DNA from: Bacillota bacterium
GTDB lineage: Bacteria > Bacillota > UBA994 > UBA5500
Direction of reading: 5' to 3'
Assembly: GCA_029781045.1 (NCBI GenBank)
Contig: JAKOXL010000028.1
Coordinates: forward strand, 1-42,178
DNA: 42,178 nucleotides
Below the pieces are notes generated by a model. That model saw nothing but the letters and a program-made list of their open reading frames with translations. It did no database searches and was not told where the DNA came from. Shown here in pieces: positions 24,491 through 33,251 of the stretch. The stretch's first letter is position 1, and each line of letters begins with the position of its first letter. Made by a program: the position numbers and the translations under genes.

Positions 24491-25231
24491 TTATTCACCA
24501 GCCTCAGGCAGATCGGCGTTGGTATATACGTTCTGCACGTCATCGTGATCTTCCAACGCGTCCAGCAATTTCAATACCTTCTCAGCCACCTCACCCTCAA
24601 CGGATACGGTGGTTTGCGGAATCATTGAAATCTCCGCTGAGGAAATGGCAATACCCTGCTCCACCAAAAAACCACGCACGCTCTCCAACTGGGCCGGGTC
24701 GGTAATAATCTCAAAACTGTCTTCCTCGACCTGTAGATCCTCGGCACCCGCTTCTAGAGCCAAGAGCATCATTTCATCTTCCGAACGGGGTTCTTGTTCT
24801 CGGTCTACAACTATGAGCCCCTTCTTGTCAAAAAGATAGGAAACACAACCATTTTCTCCGAGATTGCCACCATGTTTGCTGAAAATGTGGCGGATGTCGG
24901 AGGCGGTACGATTGCGGTTATCGCTGAGCAGATCGACCATAATGGCTACGCCACCGGGCCCAAAACCTTCATAGGAGAACTCATCGTAGTTGTCGGAGTC
25001 GGCTCCCCCTAGACCACGTTGAATGGCGCGCTGGATGTTTTCATTGGGGAAATTGTAACTGCGAGCTTTTTCTAAGGCCATGCGCAGGGCAAAGTTGCTT
25101 TCCGGATCACCACCGCCATGCTTCACAGCCACAATTATCTCTTTTGCCACCTTGGCAAACATCTTTCCCTTTTGGGCATCGGCCTTTGCCTTACGATGTT
25201 TAATATTGTTCCATTTTGAATGGCCAGCCAT
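24491..25231 (-). CDS. yebC: YebC/PmpR-family regulator or translation factor
   Basis: The 246-residue protein is full length for the TACO1/YebC family. Family hallmarks are the N-terminus MAGHSKWNNIKHRKAKADAQ, the GPGGVAIMVDLLSDNRNRTA segment and GGNLGENGCVSYLF. Members bind DNA as regulators, and some act on the ribosome to relieve stalling at proline runs. It commonly lies upstream of ruvC in bacteria. AGGAGG precedes the ATG. Confidence 0.96.
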   Translation of the reverse strand: MAGHSKWNNIKHRKAKADAQKGKMFAKVAKEIIVAVKHGGGDPESNFALRMALEKARSYNFPNENIQRAIQRGLGGADSDNYDEFSYEGFGPGGVAIMVDLLSDNRNRTASDIRHIFSKHGGNLGENGCVSYLFDKKGLIVVDREQEPRSEDEMMLLALEAGAEDLQVEEDSFEIITDPAQLESVRGFLVEQGIAISSAEISMIPQTTVSVEGEVAEKVLKLLDALEDHDDVQNVYTNADLPEAGE

Positions 25232-25267
25232 TGTTTTTCATCCTCCTACTTAATATAACGAATTGAA

Positions 25268-25993
25268 CTATAGATTAAGCTCTGGCATGGGGGCTGGACG
25301 ACGCTTATGCTCACTCCGCTGGTGTAGGCTGTCAACTATGGCTTTCACCTGGGCATCGGCTTGACCCGTCAGAATGTAGTCGTCCAGCTGGTCATAGGTA
25401 ATCCCCATTTCGCCTTCATCGGTCTGACCCTGCCAAAGGCCGGCTGAGGGGGCCTTATCAATTATGACCTGCGGAACACCTAAATGGGCTGCCAGTTCCC
25501 TTACCTGCCTCTTCACCAGGGGGCCAATGGGCATGAGGTCCACACCGCTATCCCCGTGCTTGGTAAAATAACCGGTCACCCACTCGCTGCGATTAGTCCC
25601 TCCTATGACCAAAGCCTGGCGCAACGCGGCATAATAGTTGAGAGTCAACATGCGCAGACGGGGCTTAATATTGGCCACAACAACGGGTGGTGTATCTGCC
25701 GTGACCGACAAGGTCTGGCACACGGTATCAAAGGCCTGGTTGAGATCCACGGTGATGACCGACAACCCAAAAGTCTCGGCACACAGCGTTGCATGCTCTG
25801 CATCAGTAGGATCACTGTAGCAGGGCATAATGATACCGAGAGCATCGTCACCAAAGGCACGAACGGCTAAAGCGGCCACCACCGCCGAATCTAGCCCGCC
25901 CGAAAGGCCAAAGACCACCCCTCGGCACCCGGCCCCGTAAACATACTCTCTCAGCCAATCAACCAACTGCTCCACTATCTGCCCCGTGTTCAT
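25268..25993 (-). CDS. nadE: Ammonia-dependent NAD synthetase
   Basis: The 241-residue enzyme adenylates and amidates nicotinic acid adenine dinucleotide to NAD. The ATP pyrophosphatase P-loop is SGGLDS (31-36), with GTNRSEWVTGYFTKHGDSG and PSAGLWQGQTDEGEMG as substrate-site motifs. There is no glutaminase domain, so ammonia is the nitrogen donor. Length is normal for this short class. It lies downstream of ychF on the same strand. Confidence 0.95.
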   Translation of the reverse strand: MNTGQIVEQLVDWLREYVYGAGCRGVVFGLSGGLDSAVVAALAVRAFGDDALGIIMPCYSDPTDAEHATLCAETFGLSVITVDLNQAFDTVCQTLSVTADTPPVVVANIKPRLRMLTLNYYAALRQALVIGGTNRSEWVTGYFTKHGDSGVDLMPIGPLVKRQVRELAAHLGVPQVIIDKAPSAGLWQGQTDEGEMGITYDQLDDYILTGQADAQVKAIVDSLHQRSEHKRRPAPMPELNL

Positions 25994-26025
25994 TGTCTTG
26001 CCCCCTCCTCATGTACTCTTGGTTT

Positions 26026-27108
26026 CTATACATTAAAACGAATATGCAAGATGTCCCCGTCTTGCACTATATAATCCTTTCCTTCCAAACCAGCCTTGCC
26101 CGCCTCCTTGACTCTGGCCTCACTACCCAGTTGGACCAGATCGGTATACTTGATCACTTCGGCCCGGATAAATCCGCGCTCCAAGTCGGAGTGAATCTCG
26201 CCGGCCGCTTTCTTAGCTGTGGTGCCGCGCTTTATAGTCCAGGCTTTAACTTCATCGGCGCCAACTGTAAAGAAGGATATGAGTCCCAGCGTGTCATAGG
26301 CCACCCTCATCACCCGGTTAATAGCCGGTTCACTGATACCTAACTCTGCGAAGAATAACTCCCGATCAGCCTTATCCAGTTGGCTAATCTCTTCCTCAAT
26401 CTGCACACAAAGCTCAATTACAGGCAATCCCTTGGCTGCCGCAGCTGTTAGGAGCGCATCGCGCTGTGGATAACTCTTGTTGCCAAATTGCTCCTCGTCC
26501 AGGTTGACCACTATCAACATGGGCTTGTCGGTAAAGAACGTGTAACTCTGTAGAGTAGCCCGTTCCTCTGGCTCAAGGTCCAAGCTGGAGAAGGGCAACT
26601 CTTGCTCTAGGTGGGCCAAACATTTCTCCAGTACGGCCAACTCTTTCATCTGTTCTGGGGTAATCTTCTTGCCCTGCTTTATGCGAGTTATACGTTTATC
26701 AACAAAGTCCAAGTCAGCCATTAGGAGCTCAAAGTTGATGGTTTCCATGTCGCGTACAGGATCGATGCTTTCTTCCACGTGTACCACGTCCGAGTTGCTA
26801 AAAGCCCGCACAACTTGAATCAAGGCATCCACTTGCCGCACCCCGTCAAGAAAAGCGTTCCCCACTCCCTGACCTTGGCTAGCGCCCCTGACCAGCCCGG
26901 GAAGATCGATCACCTGCATCTGAGCATATGTGGTTTTCTTAGGTTTGTATAACTCAGACAAAAAATCAATGCGGGCATCGGGCACTTTGGCAATGCCCAC
27001 ATTAGCCTCCACACGGAACTGGGACTTCTGCACCTGGGCTCCCGTGAGCAAATTGAACAAAGTTGTCTTCCCCACGGAGGGGAGCCCCACAATTCCACAC
27101 GATAGCAT
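26026..27108 (-). CDS. ychF: Redox-regulated ATPase YchF (Obg-like)
   Basis: The 360-residue TRAFAC P-loop ATPase has G1 GLPSVGKTTLFNLLTG at the N-terminus, G3 DLPGLVRGASQGQG, a coiled-coil insertion (DFVDKRITRIKQGKK) and a C-terminal TGS domain (WTIKRGTTAKKAAGEIHSDLERGFIRAEV). The G4-like segment reads VNLDEE rather than NKxD, as expected for an ATP-preferring member. It associates with ribosomes and affects stress responses. It is downstream of ylbF. Confidence 0.96.
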   Translation of the reverse strand: MLSCGIVGLPSVGKTTLFNLLTGAQVQKSQFRVEANVGIAKVPDARIDFLSELYKPKKTTYAQMQVIDLPGLVRGASQGQGVGNAFLDGVRQVDALIQVVRAFSNSDVVHVEESIDPVRDMETINFELLMADLDFVDKRITRIKQGKKITPEQMKELAVLEKCLAHLEQELPFSSLDLEPEERATLQSYTFFTDKPMLIVVNLDEEQFGNKSYPQRDALLTAAAAKGLPVIELCVQIEEEISQLDKADRELFFAELGISEPAINRVMRVAYDTLGLISFFTVGADEVKAWTIKRGTTAKKAAGEIHSDLERGFIRAEVIKYTDLVQLGSEARVKEAGKAGLEGKDYIVQDGDILHIRFNV

Positions 27109-27132
27109 TTATTAGAATACCGCCTTTCCTAG

Positions 27133-27468
27133 CTAGTCTATATCTGGCTGCACGGCCCTACTGATAATCCCATAGATGTCATGCAGCAATCGCTCCACGC
27201 GCAGGCTCTGCTCGTGGAAAGCGCGAATGTCTGAATGCAAAAAGACGATCTCTGCCAGTTTTTCCAACTGTTCCTTCTCGTCTTGACTTACGGCTTCCCC
27301 ACTCAGTTCCTTCTTTTGTAGCTCCAAACTCTTCTGCATGAAGCTGTCAAACATTTTCTTGGCCTCGGGGTCCGCGTCTATTCTTGCTCTAGCGTCCCAC
27401 AGTGCAACCACATCGGGGTGTTTACGTAAGTTTCTAGCCAGTGCATGGGCTTGATCGTAGACGTTCAA
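27133..27468 (-). CDS. YlbF/YmcA-family protein
   Basis: The 111-residue, all-helical protein contains the family pattern: ALARNLRKHPDVVALWDARARIDADPEAKKMF, then FLHSDIRAFHEQSLRVERLLHDIYGII. In B. subtilis YlbF, YmcA and YaaT form a complex that affects RNase Y action, sporulation, competence and biofilm formation. It is the first gene of a ylbF-ychF-nadE run. Which of the two paralogue classes it belongs to cannot be decided. Confidence 0.85.
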   Translation of the reverse strand: MNVYDQAHALARNLRKHPDVVALWDARARIDADPEAKKMFDSFMQKSLELQKKELSGEAVSQDEKEQLEKLAEIVFLHSDIRAFHEQSLRVERLLHDIYGIISRAVQPDID

Positions 27469-27564
27469 TGTCTAACCCTCCCTGCATTAAACTGAAATCA
27501 TTTTATCATAACAATACTCGCCACCGGGTGTAAAATCCTGCGACATGCGGGCACAGCAAACAAA

Positions 27565-27592
27565 GGCTTTCCTCGCTGCGTTGAGGAAAGCC
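27565..27592 (-). terminator. Intrinsic terminator of the YhfC-like gene
   Basis: A perfect 10-bp stem GGCTTTCCTC / GAGGAAAGCC with an 8-base loop, followed on the minus strand by TTTGTTTGC. It lies 6 bases past the gene's stop. Confidence 0.8.
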
Positions 27593-27598
27593 ATGCAT

Positions 27599-28351
27599 TT
27601 AAACGCGATTCGACTCCCGATGGTATAGCCGGGCTGCCAAGAACAGAGAAAGCAAAGAGACTGCAAAAATGGCGATTTCAGTTGGCCAAATCCCAATGAT
27701 GCGACCGAGATAGAGCATGGCCCAGAAGTTTGCAGCGGCGTGTAACAAAGCAGCCAGCAGGAAATAACGGCCCGGCTGCGCCTTCAGCCAGCCGTAGGCC
27801 ACAATAAAGCCTAAGGCCAAATGTAAGCCGATGGCAGAAAGACGCTCAAACACCGCTAGCGGCATCCAAACGCCATTCTTACCAAAAGGAATGGCCACTA
27901 GACGCCACGCTTCCCAGACGCCGAAACCGAAACCAACTGCCAATCCGAGCGGCAACCAGCCTAAGCGCTCACCATTAATGAAGCGGTTTAGCCAGATTGC
28001 CAACATTCTAAAGGCTTCTTGTACCAGACCACTGATCAAAACTGTTACGGCACCGGTCAACAGCAAAGAAGCTCCCCACGTGGTCAGAAGGGTGTTGGCA
28101 TAAATCTGCACCGGTGTCTGCAGAAGCAAGGCACCCGTAAAGGCTAAGGCACCCGTACTGATGGCAGGCAAGTACAGAGCCTTGCGGCCTGCAAAGGCGC
28201 CACGAAAGAAGACCCACAACCAGAGCACCCCAAAGATGAGGAACAACAGCGAATACCCAACTGTAAAATACACCGCCCGAGGTACCACGCCAGCACCTTC
28301 CTTCGTTCCATATACTGTTGATATTATCCAAGAAAAGAGCTTGTGGGTCAA
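27599..28351 (-). CDS. YhfC/PrsW-like multi-pass membrane protein
   Basis: The 250-residue protein has about seven or eight membrane segments. Conserved polar residues inside the helices, GLVQEAFRML, FGVWEAWRL, GLHLALGF and LLHAAANF, follow the pattern of YhfC/PrsW-type putative intramembrane metalloproteases (Glu and His in helices). TTG at 28351 is the start of the open frame; its ribosome site is weak (GGGTGAT). Proteolytic function is inferred only from motif positions. It is transcribed alone and divergently from the CNNM genes. Confidence 0.65.
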   Translation of the reverse strand: MTHKLFSWIISTVYGTKEGAGVVPRAVYFTVGYSLLFLIFGVLWLWVFFRGAFAGRKALYLPAISTGALAFTGALLLQTPVQIYANTLLTTWGASLLLTGAVTVLISGLVQEAFRMLAIWLNRFINGERLGWLPLGLAVGFGFGVWEAWRLVAIPFGKNGVWMPLAVFERLSAIGLHLALGFIVAYGWLKAQPGRYFLLAALLHAAANFWAMLYLGRIIGIWPTEIAIFAVSLLSLFLAARLYHRESNRV

Positions 28352-28456
28352 GAAATCACCCTACCACGAGAATTTGGCGCTGACAGCTGGCGTGCTCTAA
28401 TCCTAGCCCCTGTTTGCGCCCTCACAAGGGCTCCACCTTGGCTTGTCACTTGCAAG

Positions 28457-28572
28457 AAGGAGGTGAGATAATATTCGTTGAATTCGTGGCCACCTCTACA
28501 TGCCAGACTTTTCCTGTGCTAGTCCAGCAGGCCAACCTTAGGCAGGAATTAGTCCAAGCTATCAAGAAATAG
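28457..28572 (+). CDS. Possible 33-residue small protein with a non-canonical start
   Basis: A perfect AAGGAGGTGA ribosome site (28457-28466) is followed, 7 bases after GGAGG, by ATA (28471) opening a frame to TAG at 28570-28572. The peptide (VEFVATSTCQTFPVLVQQAN..., ending ELVQAIKK) has normal-looking composition. No ATG, GTG or TTG fits the spacing in this frame. It lies 50 bases upstream of the first CNNM gene. Either a rare AUA start is used or the gene is defunct or spurious. Confidence 0.35.
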
Positions 28573-28622
28573 AGATATACTGGCGAAACGTTGGCCACAA
28601 CTAATTGGGAGGGAGATTTATC

Positions 28623-29672
28623 TTGGACGACCCTGGAGGTAGTAGTAACTATCGATTACTGTTGATCATGTTGTTGCTTAGCTTTTCGGCTCTCTTTTCT
28701 GCCTCAGAAACCGCCCTATTTTCTTTGAGTCAAGTACGTCTACGCCAGATGCGGGATAAAGAGGTGAAAAAGGCCGATATAGTGCAACGGCTGGTCGATG
28801 ACGGTAAGAGAGTCCTGACCACCCTGTTGGTGGGTAACACCGCAGTTAACATCTGGCTCACCAGCCTGGTCACCACCGGCTTTCTAGAGCTGTTAAACAG
28901 CTATGGGACTCAGATTGCTAGTGCACTTGCTACCGTAGTTACGACAATTCTGTTGTTGGTCTTTGGTGAAGTAACACCAAAGGCGATTGCCGCTTATGCC
29001 CCCGAATCTCTGGCTCTGTTCGCTAGCAGACCCATTTCATTGATACATTGGCTGCTTCGACCCATTGTGGGAGTTTTGCACTTCTTTACCGATTGGCACA
29101 ATGAGGACAAGGGTGCATATACCCATGAGATAACAGAGGATACCATCAAGACAGCGCTCAACATGAGCGAAGAGGCCGGCACTCTCCAGCAGGAGAATCG
29201 AGAGATGATCTATGGTATCTTCGCCAGTGACGACACTTCCATCGGACGCATCATGGTGCCGCGGGAGCAGATCGTGGCGATCCCTGTTGATTTGCCTTTA
29301 GCGGAGGCCATCCAGATTCTAAATGAAAATGGATACTCCCGCCTGCCCGTCTATCGAGATGATATAGACCATGTGGTTGGCCTAGTCTATGCGAAAGACC
29401 TCTTGCCCCTCCTTAGGGAGCAGAGGGATCTGCAATTAGCCGATGTGATCCGTCCGATCATGCGTTGCCGGCCTACTCGCAAGCTTAATCATCTGCTACA
29501 GGAAATGCGGGCCCGTCGCATGCATATGTGTATTGTTACAAATGAAATAGGTAAAACCATTGGTTTAATTACCATGGAAGACCTCTTAGAAGAAATAGTA
29601 GGCGATATAGCTGACGAATACGACCACGAACCCGCCTCGACTATTGCTGAGCGGGAGGTGGTCTCATGTTAG
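28623..29672 (+). CDS. CNNM (DUF21) transmembrane and CBS-pair protein lacking the CorC domain
   Basis: The 349-residue protein has an N-terminal CNNM membrane domain (LIMLLLSFSALFSASETALFS, then LLLVFGEVTPKAIAAY) and a CBS pair (about 190-330: IMVPREQIVAIPVD ... [21 protein letters not shown]). It ends there, without the C-terminal CorC_HlyC domain that its neighbour has. This family transports or senses divalent cations such as magnesium. TTG at 28623 is chosen after GGGAGGGAGA. Its stop overlaps the next start by 7 bases, so the two are translationally coupled. Confidence 0.88.
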   Translation: MDDPGGSSNYRLLLIMLLLSFSALFSASETALFSLSQVRLRQMRDKEVKKADIVQRLVDDGKRVLTTLLVGNTAVNIWLTSLVTTGFLELLNSYGTQIASALATVVTTILLLVFGEVTPKAIAAYAPESLALFASRPISLIHWLLRPIVGVLHFFTDWHNEDKGAYTHEITEDTIKTALNMSEEAGTLQQENREMIYGIFASDDTSIGRIMVPREQIVAIPVDLPLAEAIQILNENGYSRLPVYRDDIDHVVGLVYAKDLLPLLREQRDLQLADVIRPIMRCRPTRKLNHLLQEMRARRMHMCIVTNEIGKTIGLITMEDLLEEIVGDIADEYDHEPASTIAEREVVSC

Positions 29673-30946
29673 GGTTGATCGCAACCTTATCCCTTTGGCT
29701 TTCGAGTTTCCTCCTGGTGGCCTTCTTCGCCGCCGCAGAAACTGCGTTTATTAGGCTTGATAACCTAACGGTGAAGCAACTGCTTGGGCAGGGAGTTAAA
29801 GGGGCCCAACTGGTTGACCGACTCATAGAAGAACGCCAACCACTGTTGTCCAGCCTGCTGGTAGGCACCAATATAGCGGTAGTACTGACTACGGTCTTAG
29901 CCACTGTTCTAATGCGCAATGTGACTTTTGCAGGAGTTAATGGCACGACCATAGCCAGTTGGGGCATGATCGCCCTGATTCTTGTTTTCGGTGAGATTCT
30001 GCCCAAACGACTAGCCACCATCTATGCGGCTCCTTTTGCTCTTAGGGCAGCCGGGCCCGTCAGTTTTGCTTATAGATTACTCCGCCCGTTGGCAATGCCC
30101 TTACTGCTGATACCACAGCGACTGACCAAACACTTACCAATTGAGCCAGAAGATGGCGCCATCGACGAGGAATCACTGCTAACACTGGTAGATATGGGGG
30201 AAGAAGCCGGTTCTGTTGAGGAGACGGAGCGCGATATGATTGTGGCGGTGCTGGAGTCCAATCACACTCTGGTAAGGGAAGTTATGACCCCCCGGGTTGA
30301 TATGGTGGCCGTCGCCATTGATGATCCTTTGGAAAGCATTTGGGCTGAGATTATCTCTTCCGGTTTTTCCCGCATTCCGGTTTATGAGGAAACGGTGGAT
30401 AACATCGTAGGCGTATTATACTCTAAAGACTTGCTGGCCTATGGCAGTAATGGAGGCCAGTTCTCCTTAGCTGACATCATGCGGGAAGCCTACTTTGTGC
30501 CGGAGACAAAGCGTATCAATGACCTGCTGCGAGAACTGAAAGCTTTACGCATCCACATGGCAATCGTCATCGATGAGTACGGTGGTACCGCCGGCCTCGT
30601 CACGATTGAAGATCTATTGGAGGAAATCGTGGGCGAGATTCACGATGAATTCGACATAGACGAGGAAGTGGAGATTGAACAACTGGACGACCACACCTGG
30701 TTGGTTGACGGAGCTGTACCCATTGATGAGGTAAGCGAGCTGATCGGCATAGAGTTGCCGGACCAAGAAGTGGATACCATTGGCGGTCTGGTTTACTGGG
30801 TGCTGGATCATATTCCGGATGCGGGCGAGGTTCTTGATCTGCCTGAGTATGGCATCAGAATCACAGTGGTTGCCGTTAGCGGCAAACGCATTGTTAAATT
30901 GAAGATCGAGCTGCTGGCGGTTGCGCAAGAGGAGATTATTGCTTAA
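29666..30946 (+). CDS. CNNM/CBS/CorC_HlyC-domain protein (hemolysin C family)
   Basis: The 426-residue protein has the full architecture: CNNM domain ([19 protein letters not shown] ... [14 protein letters not shown]), CBS pair ([15 protein letters not shown] ... [29 protein letters not shown]) and the C-terminal CorC_HlyC domain ([21 protein letters not shown]). It is likely to act in Mg2+/Co2+ efflux or homeostasis. It is a paralogue of the preceding gene and overlaps it by 7 bases; the pair may form a heterodimer, since CNNM proteins work as dimers. Confidence 0.92.
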   Translation: MLGLIATLSLWLSSFLLVAFFAAAETAFIRLDNLTVKQLLGQGVKGAQLVDRLIEERQPLLSSLLVGTNIAVVLTTVLATVLMRNVTFAGVNGTTIASWGMIALILVFGEILPKRLATIYAAPFALRAAGPVSFAYRLLRPLAMPLLLIPQRLTKHLPIEPEDGAIDEESLLTLVDMGEEAGSVEETERDMIVAVLESNHTLVREVMTPRVDMVAVAIDDPLESIWAEIISSGFSRIPVYEETVDNIVGVLYSKDLLAYGSNGGQFSLADIMREAYFVPETKRINDLLRELKALRIHMAIVIDEYGGTAGLVTIEDLLEEIVGEIHDEFDIDEEVEIEQLDDHTWLVDGAVPIDEVSELIGIELPDQEVDTIGGLVYWVLDHIPDAGEVLDLPEYGIRITVVAVSGKRIVKLKIELLAVAQEEIIA

Positions 30947-30965
30947 TGCCAGTCAGAAGAACATG

Positions 30966-30991
30966 GGGCTGCTGCGAAGCAGCCCTTTTTT
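30966..30991 (+). terminator. Intrinsic terminator of the CNNM pair
   Basis: Arms GGGCTGCT and AGCAGCCC with a GCGA loop, followed by T6. The stretch from here to 31189 (about 200 bases) holds no gene that I can see. Confidence 0.9.
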
Positions 30992-31189
30992 CTTTGGCTT
31001 CCAGATAATCATAGTCGTGCCAGAGCGACAGAATCAGCTGAAGCCGCCAAGGGTATACCGGGTGCTAAAGATAAAATGTATTGCTTTCGTAAGAAACCTG
31101 AAAGGAATTCTCCCCTGCACGGGGAATCCTACTAGCAAGCAATGGTGGAACAATGTCCACCCTGACGTTTAGCCAAGGAGGTATATGCA

Positions 31190-32383
31190 ATGTCCAAACT
31201 GATTATTAAAGGTGGCCTGTTCTTCGACGGCAAGAATTCACCGCAGGAGGGCCTAGCTCTTATCCTTGAGGAGAATATGGTCCAAGACGTGGTTCCCGTA
31301 GGCAACTTACCCACGGAGAACGATGCTACGATAATTGACGCTGCTGGATGCACCGTACTACCGGGCCTCATCGACTGCCACGTACATATCACTAGTGCCG
31401 GCGATGCAGATAGCTCGGGGGAACGCCTGGAGCCCGATACAGCCCTGGCTCTGCGTGGAGCCAACAACGCCCGCATTCTACTGGAGTCGGGTTTCACAAC
31501 AGTACGCAATATGGGGAGCCGTAACCAAATCGATATCCAGATTAAACGGGCTATAGAAAGCGGTTACATTGTTGGTCCGCGCCTCATAACCTCTGGTATG
31601 TGCATCTGTATGACTGGTGGACATGGCTGGATGGGCGGCCGGGAAGTAGACGGTGCCGACGAGGCACGCAAAGGTGCCCGTGAACAGCTACGAGCTGGGG
31701 CCGAAGTCATCAAGATTATGGCAACAGGCGGGGTTATGACCCCCGGTGTTGAACCCGGTTCGGCGCAACTGACGATAGAAGAAATGCGCGCCGCCGTGGA
31801 AGAAGCTCATAAGGCTGGTCGGAAGACAGCCACCCACGCTCAAGGCACCACCGGTATCAAGAACGCCATTCGCGCTGGGCTCGACTCAATCGAACACGGG
31901 ATTTTCCTCGATGATGAAGCTATAGAGATGATGCTAGAGCGCAATGTGGCCTTGGTGCCTACTCTAGTTGCTCCTCACCACATTGTTAAGGGCGGTGTGG
32001 AAGCCGGTGTTCCCGCCTACGCGGTGACCAAAGCTAACTATGTGTATAAGTCTCATATCGAGAGCTTTAAGAAGGCCCTCAAGGCTGGCGTGACTATCGC
32101 TTTCGGTACCGACTGCGGCACTCCCCTCAACCGGCCGGGTGCAAATGCCCTGGAGTTCCAACTGATGGTAGAAGCAGGCATGACTCCTCTACAAGCCCTT
32201 ACCGCTGCTACCAGTACAGCAGCTCAAGTCTGCGATCGTCCCAACGTGGGTAGCTTAGCAAAGGGCAAGCTGGCCGACGTGGTAATAGTACAAGGTGATG
32301 TTCTTGCTGATGTCACACTGCTACAGGATAAGACCAACATCAAATATGTGATAAAGGATGGGAAAGTCGCGGTTAGCCGTTAG
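31190..32383 (+). CDS. Amidohydrolase, Xaa-Pro dipeptidase/imidazolonepropionase-like
   Basis: The 397-residue binuclear metallohydrolase has metal ligands H64 and H66 in GLIDCHVH, a probable carboxylated Lys in EVIKIMATGGV, His in ATHAQG and SIEHGIFLD, and Asp in FGTDCGTPL. The KIMATGGVMTPG segment is characteristic of the prolidase-type (Sgx9260-like) amidohydrolases that cleave Xaa-Pro or N-acyl dipeptides. AAGGAGG precedes the ATG. There is no signal peptide. It is a distant relative of the 3349 amidohydrolase but not a recent duplicate. Confidence 0.9.
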   Translation: MSKLIIKGGLFFDGKNSPQEGLALILEENMVQDVVPVGNLPTENDATIIDAAGCTVLPGLIDCHVHITSAGDADSSGERLEPDTALALRGANNARILLESGFTTVRNMGSRNQIDIQIKRAIESGYIVGPRLITSGMCICMTGGHGWMGGREVDGADEARKGAREQLRAGAEVIKIMATGGVMTPGVEPGSAQLTIEEMRAAVEEAHKAGRKTATHAQGTTGIKNAIRAGLDSIEHGIFLDDEAIEMMLERNVALVPTLVAPHHIVKGGVEAGVPAYAVTKANYVYKSHIESFKKALKAGVTIAFGTDCGTPLNRPGANALEFQLMVEAGMTPLQALTAATSTAAQVCDRPNVGSLAKGKLADVVIVQGDVLADVTLLQDKTNIKYVIKDGKVAVSR

Positions 32384-32396
32384 GGCAACCTTATTA

Positions 32397-32424
32397 GGGA
32401 CTGTCGCATGACAGTCCCTTTTTC
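32397..32424 (+). terminator. Intrinsic terminator after the amidohydrolase
   Basis: A perfect 9-bp stem GGGACTGTC / GACAGTCCC with a GCAT loop, followed by TTTTTCTTT. It is another variant of the CTGTCGC hairpin family. Confidence 0.9.
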
Positions 32425-32568
32425 TTTGTATTCCGGAGGGCCTTAGTCATACGGGACGCTCCCAGCCATAGACATCCGGGCTCCTTGTTGCTGCTGACTT
32501 CTTAAGACGCGGGCCCAGTTGATGTGTATATGACCAGCGACGCCATATCATGCGAACACTATTCAACC

Positions 32569-33066
32569 CTATTTATCTATATGTATAAGGCGACGCTCTC
32601 CTTCTCCTTCCCTGACAGCCAACAAGTACCAAGCCAAAATATAATGCAGCCCTAGGGCTAACAGGGCGGTACGTAGTATGCTCCAACTCCTATGCACCAT
32701 GAAGCCAGTGCGAAGTAGAAGATATTCAATGCCCACAGTAGCTAGAGCATAGGCAGCTATATAGAAGAAGCGCCCCGTGCCCGTGCGCAAAGACAGTAGC
32801 CAGTAGGCGAAGATAATCATGAGGGGTAGCCAGGAAAGCACTAAGAAAACTGGAATTCCCCGGTAGGCAAGCATTTGAGTGTGGTTAAAGCGCCATAGAC
32901 GTAGGTACCAGACCCCTATTGTCTGGACGATACTGGCTATGACCGCCCCTCCCACAATACCAAAGGGCAACAGACGAACAATCTCGCGCTGCGGAACCAA
33001 CACTAACATGGCGATGGCGGCCAACAAGAAATAGACTATCCAGATCACACTCATAGCTGTTGGCAC
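32569..33066 (-). CDS. Small multi-pass membrane protein (CBO0543-like)
   Basis: The 165-residue protein has about five membrane helices: IWIVYFLLAAIAMLVLV, then a VPQREIVRLLPF loop, FLVLSWLPLMIIFAYWLL, a mid-chain helix and LLALGLHYILAWYLLA. The layout resembles CBO0543-type membrane proteins of spore-formers, though I hold this only loosely. GTG at 33066 is preferred because GGAG lies 8 bases upstream; the frame remains open to 33168. It is transcribed opposite to both neighbours. No function is known. Confidence 0.6.
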   Translation of the reverse strand: MPTAMSVIWIVYFLLAAIAMLVLVPQREIVRLLPFGIVGGAVIASIVQTIGVWYLRLWRFNHTQMLAYRGIPVFLVLSWLPLMIIFAYWLLSLRTGTGRFFYIAAYALATVGIEYLLLRTGFMVHRSWSILRTALLALGLHYILAWYLLAVREGEGERRLIHIDK

Positions 33067-33251
33067 AGGCCTCACTCCGTTTCCAAGGTAGTTGCCTCCT
33101 ATCACTAGTATGAGCGGGCCCGAGTCGGTTGATGCTCCCCTTCCCAGATTCTGAACATATTTGCACATTTACTTGCACAATATCGTTCTAGGCCTTACAA
33201 TATTGATATAAAGTTAACTAGCAAACAAACCATCTGCAGGAGGAGTGGAAA

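Noticed and set aside
25268-25993. Truncated NAD synthetase
   Set aside because: At 241 residues without a glutaminase domain it matches the complete ammonia-dependent class.
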